Below are positions 1 to 5,321 of a stretch of 5,321 nt of DNA, piece by piece. A program made the translations under genes and the position numbers. The stretch spans positions 1 to 5,321 of the forward strand of contig JALUMJ010000073.1 of NCBI GenBank assembly GCA_027040375.1, read 5' to 3'. Position 1 is the first letter of the stretch; every line of letters starts with the position of its first letter. This DNA is from Campylobacteraceae bacterium. Lineage in GTDB: Bacteria; Campylobacterota; Campylobacteria; Campylobacterales; Sulfurospirillaceae. Under the pieces are notes generated by a model. The model was not told the DNA's origin. It was given only the letters and a program-made list of their open reading frames with translations, and made no database searches.

Positions 1-1102
1 AAAAGGTTTATTTGAAGATTTTTTAGATAATTTTAGGCGAGACTTTATCGAATACTTTGATTTGATTTGTACTAGATATGAATTTGACATTGATAGAAAT
101 GATACTGAAATGATAGCTATAAGCTTGCTAAATAATCTTTTTAATGAAGAAGACATATCTTATGTGCTTCCTGATGATATAATCTTAGAGATGAAAAAAC
201 ATAAGACTAATCTAGGCTTCTTAATAAACAGAAGCATTATCTATATATATAAAAAATATGTATTATTTATGAAAAAACAAGGAAAAACAGACTTGGTTTT
301 CATAGAAAACTTACTCCAAAGACTAAATAATTTTTCCAATTTTATAGAAAATAGCATAGAAGATAAGATAGAAGACTATAATACAAAAGTAGGGTTTGGA
401 AATCAAAATCAGATTTATTCTAGTAATAATATAATAAATATCTTTAGAAAAATGAAAAAAGATGGTTTTAAAGTAAGATTTATGAATTTATATCAAGGCA
501 TGCCTATAAGCCATCAAGGAAGTATAATTAAAATAGATGGAGATTTTATAACATTTAAACTAGATAGCGAACTTCAAGAAATCGCTATGAAGCTTGAGGG
601 CAAAGCTTACATGATAAAAGACAAATATCTTGATAGATATATAAAAGCCGATATCTCTCATTTTAATTTCTTAGATAAAACTATAGTTTTATCTAATTTT
701 GTATATCTATTAAATCTTCCAGCGATTCAAAGGAAACATATCAGAATTTATCCAGATATATTTGTGCAAGTTGCTTTACAAGATAGAAAAGACTGTAAGT
801 TAAAAGGTAATTTATATGATTTATCTATGGAAGGGCTAGGAGTAATAAGCAAGGACAATGAGGGTTTTTATGCGGGCGTGCCTGTAGATATAAAATTTAA
901 ATTAAAATTACAAGATAATGAATTTAATATACACATAAAAGGTAAGATTCTAAATATAATTGAATACATGGATTCTTATAGATACTGTTTGAAAATAATT
1001 CCAAATAAAAAGAATTCAAAAGAAATCGAAGATTATATAAAAGTAAGAGAAGTAGAAATCATAAAAGAGTTAAAAGAAGAGTTTAATAATCATATTTTTT
1101 AA
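1..1102 (+). CDS. PilZ-domain cyclic-di-GMP receptor protein with YcgR-like N-domain, 5' partial
   Basis: This is probably a cytoplasmic effector that binds cyclic-di-GMP and changes motility, adhesion or another surface behaviour. The frame is open from base 2 with no stop before the window edge. The TTG at 62 has no ribosome binding site, and the 20 codons upstream of it read as similar helical protein, so the gene starts outside the window. Counting residues from that TTG, residues 1-110 look all-helical and match no family I recognise. Residues about 135-220 look like the beta-rich YcgR-type domain that precedes PilZ (for example HQGSIIKIDGDFITF). Residues about 222-315 are PilZ, with the RxxxR motif RKHIR at 224-228 (bases 731-745) and the D/NxSxxG motif DLSMEG at 253-258 (bases 818-835). 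These are the known ligand-contacting motifs of the family and both are intact. The C-terminus (about 316-346) is a charged helix. PilZ identity is firm; the regulated target is unknown. Confidence 0.85.
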   Translation, partial: KGLFEDFLDNFRRDFIEYFDLICTRYEFDIDRNDTEMIAISLLNNLFNEEDISYVLPDDIILEMKKHKTNLGFLINRSIIYIYKKYVLFMKKQGKTDLVFIENLLQRLNNFSNFIENSIEDKIEDYNTKVGFGNQNQIYSSNNIINIFRKMKKDGFKVRFMNLYQGMPISHQGSIIKIDGDFITFKLDSELQEIAMKLEGKAYMIKDKYLDRYIKADISHFNFLDKTIVLSNFVYLLNLPAIQRKHIRIYPDIFVQVALQDRKDCKLKGNLYDLSMEGLGVISKDNEGFYAGVPVDIKFKLKLQDNEFNIHIKGKILNIIEYMDSYRYCLKIIPNKKNSKEIEDYIKVREVEIIKELKEEFNNHIF

Positions 1103-1109
1103 GAAGATT

Positions 1110-1146
1110 TTCTACAAGATATCTGTTTTGCAAATATCTTGTAGAA
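1110..1146. terminator. Inverted repeat between convergent genes, likely bidirectional terminator
   Basis: A perfect 13-bp inverted repeat (TTCTACAAGATAT at 1110-1122, its complement at 1134-1146) encloses an 11-base loop. It lies 7 bases after the PilZ-gene stop and 10 bases after the permease-gene stop on the other strand, where a shared terminator would be expected. The stem is AT-rich and neither side has an uninterrupted T run: GTCTATGTATTTA follows on the plus strand, and AAATCTTCTTAAAAAA on the minus strand. Termination is therefore inferred from position and symmetry, and efficiency may be modest. Confidence 0.55.
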
Positions 1147-1156
1147 GTCTATGTAT

Positions 1157-2122
1157 TTACATTCCACCTTGTTGCTTCATTCGATTTTCTAATTTTCTCC
1201 CGATGATAGACATCGTAAAAGTTATAGAAAAGTAAATAGCAGCAATGACTAACCAAGTTTCAAATGGCGTAAAAGTGTTTGCAACGATTTCACGGCCGAC
1301 TTTTGTTAAGTCTGTGATAGAGATAACAGAAACCAAAGATGAGTCTTTTACAAGTGCAATCATCTCCCCAATTAATGTAGGAAGTGCTCTTTTAAAAGCT
1401 TGTGGCATAACGATATTAATCATCGTTTGGACATAGTTCATGCCGAGTGATTTTGCTGCTTCTGTTTGACCTTTATCTATGGATTGTATAGCACCTCTTA
1501 ATACTTCTGCTATGTAAGCACCATAAAAAAGACCTAGAGATATAGCTCCAGCATAAAATCTTTCTATACTAAATATCGTAGCGATTATAAAATAAAAGAT
1601 AAAAATTTGCACAAGCAGAGGAGTTCCTCTGATGACAGCTATATAAAAAGTAGCGATATCTTTTAAAAAATAATAGTTAGAAATCCGCATAAATGCTAAA
1701 AATGAAGCTAAAATGAAAGCTATGATTAGTGCAACTGCTGAGATTTTAAGAGTAACGATTAGTCCGTTTAGTAAAGGACCTGCTTTCCAAACTGTATATG
1801 ATGCCAAATCATCATCTTGATATACATCATCATTGTTATCAACCAAGATTTTATAATCCTTAGATATCTTAAAATCTTGTACACCGTCTTTTCCTTTGAC
1901 TATTATTTTACCATTTTCTATAGTTACTTTTCCATCAAATGGCGCTTGAATAGTCATCTCTTTTTGGTATGCAAAGTACTTAGGTACACTATTCCATTTC
2001 CAAATATAGTTCATATGAGTTGAAGCTATGAAAAGTGAATATCCTATTAGTACAAAAAAACCTACGGCCACAATGTGACCGAAGATTTTATTTTTTAGTA
2101 TTGATTGCTGTTTTTTAGACAA
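1157..2122 (-). CDS. Polar amino-acid ABC transporter permease (HEQRo/GlnP-type) with N-terminal extension
   Basis: This is the inner-membrane channel subunit of an amino-acid importer, expected to act as a homodimer because only one permease gene is present. The core, residues about 115-315, carries the family features: the segment VIRGTPLLVQIFIFYF (163-178) and the EAA loop that docks the ATPase, beginning EAAKSLGMNYVQTM at 221. Most relatives have about 215-250 residues; this one has 321. It has an extra helix (about 13-34) after a lysine-rich N-terminus, then about 80 residues, predicted periplasmic, rich in beta-forming and acidic residues (about 35-113), before the first core helix. The start is TTG at 2122-2120, one base after the binding-protein stop, with AAAGG at 2135-2131 as ribosome binding site. 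No ATG is available before residue 37, and starting there would delete the first helix. Translation is probably coupled to the upstream gene. Confidence 0.92.
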   Translation of the reverse strand: MSKKQQSILKNKIFGHIVAVGFFVLIGYSLFIASTHMNYIWKWNSVPKYFAYQKEMTIQAPFDGKVTIENGKIIVKGKDGVQDFKISKDYKILVDNNDDVYQDDDLASYTVWKAGPLLNGLIVTLKISAVALIIAFILASFLAFMRISNYYFLKDIATFYIAVIRGTPLLVQIFIFYFIIATIFSIERFYAGAISLGLFYGAYIAEVLRGAIQSIDKGQTEAAKSLGMNYVQTMINIVMPQAFKRALPTLIGEMIALVKDSSLVSVISITDLTKVGREIVANTFTPFETWLVIAAIYFSITFTMSIIGRKLENRMKQQGGM

Positions 2123-2123
2123 A

Positions 2124-2924
2124 TTACATTACCTTTTTTTGCCACTTAACGCTTCTGAACCACTTGTCGTAAATTCTTTTATAAACGCCGTCGTGTTTTG
2201 CTTGATTTAAAAAGTTATTTAACCAGTTTAGAAAATCAGGATCACCTTTTCTAACAGCCCATCCTAAAGGTTCATATGTTAAAGGCTTATCAAGAAAAGC
2301 AAGTTTGCCTTTTCCTTTTGCCGCATAAAAAATTGCATTGTAAGGCTTGTCATATACAAATGCATCTGCTTTGCCATTCATAACTTCTTGAACCGCATCA
2401 GCTTCAGTGTCAAAAGTTCTGATTTTTGCGTGTTTGAACATTTTTCTTGTTGCGATTTCGCCAGTAACTCCTAGTTTTGTAACAACAGTATTTCCAGCTT
2501 TATCTATGTCTTTCCAACTTTTTCCAGCAAATTTTTTGTTTGCAAGGATTGTTTGTCCTATACTGATATATGGATTTGCAAAGTTGATTTTCAAGTTTCT
2601 CTTTTGAGTAACTGTCATACCAGAAGCAATGATGTCGTATTTGCTAGTAAGTAAACCAGCGATGATTCCATCCCATGCAGTTGGAACTAATTTTAACTTA
2701 ACGCCCATGGCTTTTGCCATAGCTTTCATCATGTCAACATCAAATCCTATGATTTTGCCCTTTTTACTTTTCATCTCAAACGGCATATAGCCAGCCTCAA
2801 GACCAACTCTTAATTCACCTCTTTGCACGATAGCATTTAGTGTAGATTTTTGCCATAAACCGATATCATCAGCCGCCAAGTTTAGCCCTAGCATTATAAG
2901 TAATGCAGCTACAATTTTCTTCAT
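2124..2924 (-). CDS. Periplasmic amino-acid-binding protein of ABC importer (SBP family 3)
   Basis: This protein captures an amino acid in the periplasm and presents it to the permease. Residues 1-18 are a classical signal peptide (MKK, a hydrophobic core, then LAA before DD). There is no lipobox cysteine, so the mature protein should be soluble. The family 3 signature GFDVDM is at 60-65. MTVTQKR at 103-109 supplies the conserved arginine (R109) that normally binds the ligand carboxylate. YDKP at 191-194 supplies the aspartate (D192) that normally contacts the amino group. The total of 266 residues is normal. The ATG at 2924-2922 is well placed behind AAAGGAG at 2936-2930. The gene is followed after one base by the permease and preceded by the 2941-3029 palindrome. 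Side-chain specificity (glutamine, glutamate/aspartate, or a basic amino acid) is not readable from these motifs. The context resembles C. jejuni peb1A, so an acidic amino acid is a reasonable guess only. Confidence 0.93.
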   Translation of the reverse strand: MKKIVAALLIMLGLNLAADDIGLWQKSTLNAIVQRGELRVGLEAGYMPFEMKSKKGKIIGFDVDMMKAMAKAMGVKLKLVPTAWDGIIAGLLTSKYDIIASGMTVTQKRNLKINFANPYISIGQTILANKKFAGKSWKDIDKAGNTVVTKLGVTGEIATRKMFKHAKIRTFDTEADAVQEVMNGKADAFVYDKPYNAIFYAAKGKGKLAFLDKPLTYEPLGWAVRKGDPDFLNWLNNFLNQAKHDGVYKRIYDKWFRSVKWQKKVM

Positions 2925-2929
2925 ATTTT

Positions 2930-2936
2930 CTCCTTT
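2930..2936 (-). promoter_or_regulatory. Strong ribosome binding site of the binding-protein gene
   Basis: AAAGGAG on the minus strand lies five bases before the ATG at 2924. It is the best Shine-Dalgarno match in the window, in line with the usual need for more binding protein than permease. It lies only four bases beyond the edge of the 2941-3029 palindrome, so folding of that element could affect ribosome access. Confidence 0.8.
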
Positions 2937-2940
2937 GAAT

Positions 2941-3029
2941 TTTTTTAACCTTTTAAATAATTATTTCGTGAGGCTCAGACCAACGGGAGGATTTGCCTCT
3001 AAGAAATAGTTATTTAAAAGGTTAAAAAA
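2941..3029. repeat. 89-bp near-palindrome with GC-rich core in the transporter operon
   Basis: The outer arms are a perfect 20-bp inverted repeat (2941-2960 against 3010-3029; each arm contains AACCTTTTAAATAA or its complement). After one G-T position the pairing continues for six more base pairs (2962-2967 against 3003-3008). A small internal loop follows, then a second stem GAGGC/GCCTC (2970-2974 against 2995-2999) closing a 20-base loop that contains ACCAACGGGAGG. The core is strikingly GC-rich against AT-rich arms. The element starts two bases after the ATPase stop and ends just before the binding-protein ribosome binding site. Neither orientation has a T run after the stem, so it is not a standard terminator. 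It may be an mRNA-stabilising or processing hairpin, a cis-regulatory RNA, or a small palindromic mobile repeat. I do not recognise it as a known riboswitch class. Confidence 0.85.
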
Positions 3030-3031
3030 TA

Positions 3032-3769
3032 TTAATGTGTTAATATTTCTTGTAAAAACTTCTTTGCACGGTCTGTTTTTGGGTGTGAGAAGAAGTCTTC
3101 AGGGCTTCCCTCTTCAAGTATCTCACCTTCATCCATAAATACGACCCTATTACTTACTTCTTTTGCAAAACCCATCTCATGAGTAACGCAAACTATAGTG
3201 TAGTTTTCTTTTGCCAAATTTCTCATAACATCCAAAACACCACCTATCATCTCTGGGTCAAGGGCACTTGTAGGTTCATCAAAAAGCAGAACTTTTGGTT
3301 TCATAGCTAGCGTTCTTGCGATTGCCACTCTTTGTTTTTGACCCCCACTTAGCTCATTTGGGTAGCCTTCGGCTTTTTGTACAAGACCAACTTTTTCTAG
3401 AAGTCTTAAGCCTTCTTCTTTAGCATCATGCTTTGATATATTTTTAACTTTTGTTTGTGCTATAGTTATATTTTCTAATATAGTTAGATGAGGAAAAAGG
3501 TTAAAGTGTTGAAAAACCATCCCCGTTTCAGCTCGAAGTTCATTGAGCTTTGTCTTTTTGGCATATGCATCAATGCCATCGACTATAAGTTCTCCACTAT
3601 CTATGTCTTCAAGTCTATTTATGCATCTTATAAGAGTGGATTTTCCACTACCACTAGGACCACAAACAACTACAATCTCTCCCGTCTTAACCTCAAAATC
3701 GATATTTTTAAGTGCGTGAAAATCACCAAAGTATTTTTCGACGCCCTTCATGCTTACGATAGTCTCCAT
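3032..3769 (-). CDS. glnQ: Polar amino-acid ABC transporter ATP-binding protein (GlnQ-type)
   Basis: This is the cytoplasmic ATPase that powers the importer and is the first gene of the operon. All nucleotide-binding motifs are intact: Walker [10 protein letters not shown] at 37-45, Q-loop glutamine Q87 in [13 protein letters not shown], signature LSGGQKQR at 140-147, Walker B LLFDEP at 161-166, D-loop SALD at 168-171, and the switch histidine H197 in VTHEMGFA. The [10 protein letters not shown] and THEMGFA wording is characteristic of the polar amino-acid (GlnQ/HisP/GltL) subfamily. The 245-residue length is typical. The ATG at 3769-3767 follows AAAGG at 3779-3775. The binding-protein gene follows in the same orientation after 107 bases that hold the palindrome. 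The gene symbol denotes the subfamily; the transported amino acid is not proven to be glutamine, and C. jejuni PebC is an equally fair comparison. Confidence 0.95.
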   Translation of the reverse strand: METIVSMKGVEKYFGDFHALKNIDFEVKTGEIVVVCGPSGSGKSTLIRCINRLEDIDSGELIVDGIDAYAKKTKLNELRAETGMVFQHFNLFPHLTILENITIAQTKVKNISKHDAKEEGLRLLEKVGLVQKAEGYPNELSGGQKQRVAIARTLAMKPKVLLFDEPTSALDPEMIGGVLDVMRNLAKENYTIVCVTHEMGFAKEVSNRVVFMDEGEILEEGSPEDFFSHPKTDRAKKFLQEILTH

Positions 3770-3805
3770 CCTAGCCTTTCAATATTCTAATTTGTAATTC
3801 TAGCA

Positions 3806-3811
3806 ATTATA
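3806..3811 (-). promoter_or_regulatory. Candidate -10 element of the importer operon promoter
   Basis: TATAAT, a perfect vegetative -10 hexamer, reads on the minus strand 37 bases upstream of the ATPase start codon and would give a leader of about 30 bases. No good TTGACA-like -35 is seen at the usual distance (the hexamer there reads GAAATC or AAATCT). A weak -35 is common in Campylobacterota, but in DNA this AT-rich a chance match is possible. Confidence 0.5.
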
Positions 3812-3866
3812 ACTAAAATTAAAGTAAAGATTTCATTAAAATTGCATATTTGTCACTTATGTATTG

Positions 3867-3880
3867 AATTTGTGCAAATT
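3867..3880. promoter_or_regulatory. Palindrome in the divergent promoter region, possible operator
   Basis: AATTTG-TG-CAAATT is a 14-base inverted repeat with six-base arms, sited in the 179-bp gap between the divergent importer operon and the EamA gene. Its position suits a regulator binding site acting on one or both promoters. No regulator gene is present in the window, and short AT-rich palindromes occur by chance, so this is only a candidate. Confidence 0.25.
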
Positions 3881-3895
3881 TTGGGTAATTTTAGA

Positions 3896-3901
3896 TAGAA
3901 T
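3896..3901 (+). promoter_or_regulatory. Weak candidate -10 element for the EamA-lipoprotein operon
   Basis: TAGAAT, one mismatch from TATAAT, lies 47 bases before the TTG start on the plus strand. TATAAA at 3918-3923 is an alternative, closer to the start. No convincing -35 accompanies either, so the exact promoter is unresolved. Confidence 0.25.
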
Positions 3902-3948
3902 TATATCAAACTTTTTTTATAAAACAATTTTACTCACTAAGGTTTACA

Positions 3949-4851
3949 TTGATAAGAAGCAAGATAAAAGAATATGGTGCTGATTTTTCACTTTTTTTAG
4001 TGGCTCTTGCTTGGGGCGGCACTTTTTTTATAGTACAAGATGCGGTCAGTAAAACTCCTGTATATATATTTTTATTTTGGAGATTTCTCCTGTCTGCTTT
4101 GTTGATGGGCTTTATATCTTATAAAAAAATCTTAAAAATTGATTTTAAAACTCTAAAAGCAGGCTCTCTTTTGGGAGTTTTTATGTTTGTGGGTTTTGCT
4201 TTTCAAACCTTTGGTCTAACTCTAACCCTCTGTTCAACCGTAGCATTTTTAACTGGCTTAAATGTCATTATAGTCCCATTTTTGCTATACATAATCTTTA
4301 AAAAAACAGCCTCAGTTTATTCTATATTTGGAGCACTTGTCGCCTCATGTGGGTTATATTTTTTGACAAGTGGTGGAAAATTAGGCTTTGGAGTCGGAGA
4401 GGCTTATGCACTTATCTGTGCTTTTGCTTTTGCTCTTCATATAGTTTTTACTGATAAATTCTCAAAACAATATGATGTTTTTCTTTTGGTTACGATTCAG
4501 CTTTTTGTAGTCGCTTTCTTTTCTTTCTTCTTTTCTTTGATATTTGATAAAGGTATAATGCCAACAAGTATGGATGTCACTTTTATAGAAGCTTTAGCAG
4601 CTACAGTTTTATTTGCAACTGTTTTTGCATTTGGTGTTCAAACTGCTATGCAAAGATACACAACTCCAGCAAAAACTGCTATAATTTTTACATTGGAGCC
4701 TGTGAGTGCTGGAGTATTTGGGTATTTTTTTGCAGGAGAACTTCTAAATTTTACTCAACTAGGAGGTGCTTTCTTGATACTTTTTGGAATGCTCAGTGCC
4801 GAGCTTGGTACTTACTTTAGAAATAAAAGACAACAAGAGTTCAAATGTTAA
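3949..4851 (+). CDS. EamA/DMT-superfamily inner-membrane transporter (RhaT/YedA-like)
   Basis: This is a probable metabolite exporter of the drug/metabolite transporter superfamily. Its 300 residues hold about ten hydrophobic helices arranged as two EamA repeats, roughly 12-130 and 148-288. Family hallmarks include ALAWGGTFFIVQDAV near 20-33 at the first helix, WRFLLSALL at 44-52, and the second-repeat segment AIIFTLEPVSAGVFGYFFAGE at 244-264, where the conserved glutamate-proline and the final glutamate are present. The start is TTG at 3949, supported by TAAGG six bases upstream; the first ATG in frame would lose two helices. The stop overlaps the next gene by 7 bases, indicating an operon with coupled translation. 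Relatives export amino acids, purines or other small molecules, but family membership does not predict the substrate. A basic C-terminal tail (RNKRQQEFKC) is expected to be cytoplasmic. Confidence 0.9.
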   Translation: MIRSKIKEYGADFSLFLVALAWGGTFFIVQDAVSKTPVYIFLFWRFLLSALLMGFISYKKILKIDFKTLKAGSLLGVFMFVGFAFQTFGLTLTLCSTVAFLTGLNVIIVPFLLYIIFKKTASVYSIFGALVASCGLYFLTSGGKLGFGVGEAYALICAFAFALHIVFTDKFSKQYDVFLLVTIQLFVVAFFSFFFSLIFDKGIMPTSMDVTFIEALAATVLFATVFAFGVQTAMQRYTTPAKTAIIFTLEPVSAGVFGYFFAGELLNFTQLGGAFLILFGMLSAELGTYFRNKRQQEFKC

Positions 4852-5321
4852 AGCAAATATCAATTGTAGCGATAATTTTATTTTTTCTAACAGCATGCGC
4901 GCAAAAAAGAGATATAACTTTTTCACTCCCATATAAGGTAGTCGTAAAAACAAAAAATCTAGCCATAGCAGATGGTGGCTTTTTAACAAAAGCCGATAAC
5001 TATAAGAGTTTAGAAGTATTTTCAGCTGGAAAAATAGTCTTACATGTAGAACTAAATAAAAATGCTTGTATAAATAATCTTTGCACAAATAGATTAGATT
5101 TTAATCAAAGGGTTTTTGGATATAGTTATTATAAAAGTTTTTTAGATGACATCTTAGATAAAAAAGAGATTTATGACGGAAAAAATATCATAAAAACAGG
5201 TGATGGATTTAAGCAAAACATCAAAACAAAAGATTACGACATAATATATAGTATAAATAAAAAAAGTCTTTATTTTAAAGATAGAAAAAATCATGTACTT
5301 TTAAAATTGAGGAGATTATAA
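4845..5321 (+). CDS. Small lipoprotein of unknown function
   Basis: This encodes a 158-residue envelope protein. A lysine (K3), a hydrophobic run and the lipobox LTAC at 15-18 predict a lipoprotein acylated on C18. The next residues are AQKR, with no aspartate at +2, so outer-membrane sorting is possible; those sorting rules come from E. coli and may not hold here. The mature part looks beta-rich up to about residue 70. It then has a cysteine pair C75 and C80 (CINNLC), which could form a disulfide, then a segment with DFNQRVFGYSYYKSFLDDIL at 85-104, and a lysine-rich C-terminus. I do not recognise a named family, although the cysteine pair followed by FN and a Tyr/Leu-rich helix resembles uncharacterised Campylobacterota lipoproteins as I recall them. 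The ATG at 4845 lies inside the EamA stop region, with AAGAG eight bases upstream as a weak ribosome binding site. The stop codon is the last three bases of the window, so the gene is complete. Confidence 0.85.
   Translation: MLKQISIVAIILFFLTACAQKRDITFSLPYKVVVKTKNLAIADGGFLTKADNYKSLEVFSAGKIVLHVELNKNACINNLCTNRLDFNQRVFGYSYYKSFLDDILDKKEIYDGKNIIKTGDGFKQNIKTKDYDIIYSINKKSLYFKDRKNHVLLKLRRL
5310..5314 (+). promoter_or_regulatory. Ribosome-binding-site-like AGGAG at the window's right edge
   Basis: AGGAG lies inside the last codons of the lipoprotein gene and is followed by ATTATAA, which includes its stop. The spacing would place a start codon immediately at or beyond base 5320. This suggests that a third, tightly packed gene of the same operon begins just outside the window. 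Confidence 0.45.

Noticed and set aside
62..64. TTG at 62 as the start of the PilZ-domain gene.
   Set aside because: There is no ribosome binding site upstream, and the frame continues without a stop to the left edge with protein-like codons.
2975..2994. Guanidine-II (mini-ykkC) riboswitch, suggested by ACGG in the loop.
   Set aside because: That class needs two small hairpins each with an ACGR tetraloop. Only one ACGG occurs and its flanking stem would be two base pairs.
2991..3025. On the plus strand GGGAGG is followed by TTG at 2993 and a ten-codon open frame inside the palindrome, resembling a leader peptide.
   Set aside because: It runs antisense to the operon, is very short, consists mostly of the palindrome arm, and the ribosome-binding-site match is explained by the GC-rich core.
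2941..3029. Palindrome as a Rho-independent terminator between the ATPase and binding-protein genes.
   Set aside because: In both directions the bases after the stem are A-rich, not T-rich. The T run lies before the stem, and terminating here would cut off the binding-protein and permease genes, which lack an obvious promoter of their own.
3488..3790. A 100-residue open frame on the plus strand opposite the ATPase gene, and similar frames at 1245-1436, 1817-2023, 2407-2607 and (minus strand) 4759-5088.
   Set aside because: Each lies antisense to a well-supported gene or genes, has no family features or good ribosome binding site, and is explained as a shadow of the real coding frame.

Overview
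The window is low-GC, compact bacterial DNA. AAGGAG-type ribosome binding sites, two likely TTG starts, tight gene packing and the protein styles fit a Campylobacterota (epsilonproteobacterial) chromosome, perhaps a Sulfurimonas- or Arcobacter-like organism. That assignment is inferred from overall character, not from a search.

Layout. (1) Bases 1-1102, plus strand: the 3' part of a gene for a PilZ-domain (cyclic-di-GMP receptor) protein. Its reading frame is open to the left edge, so the true start lies outside the window. (2) Bases 1103-1156: a short convergent gap holding a perfect 13-bp inverted repeat, probably a shared two-way terminator. (3) Bases 1157-3769, minus strand: a three-gene polar amino-acid ABC importer, transcribed ATPase, then periplasmic binding protein, then permease. 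The ATPase and binding-protein genes are separated by an 89-bp near-palindrome with a GC-rich core. (4) Bases 3770-3948: the divergent promoter region. (5) Bases 3949-5321, plus strand: a ten-helix EamA/DMT-family exporter overlapping by 7 bases a small lipoprotein of unknown function. That lipoprotein ends on the last base of the window, and a ribosome-binding-site-like AGGAG near its end suggests that the operon continues.

How the genes work together. The binding protein captures an amino acid in the periplasm and delivers it to a homodimeric permease powered by the GlnQ-type ATPase. The order ATPase-binding protein-permease recalls the Peb1 aspartate/glutamate system of Campylobacter jejuni, but the substrate cannot be fixed from sequence alone. 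The divergent EamA transporter may export amino acids or other small metabolites. No functional link between it and the importer is shown beyond the shared promoter region.

Most of the window is ordinary core-type gene content. The feature most worth a second look is the 2941-3029 palindrome inside the transporter operon. The permease's extra N-terminal helix and periplasmic segment, and the unrecognised lipoprotein, come next. I saw no CRISPR array, insertion sequence, tRNA or rRNA.
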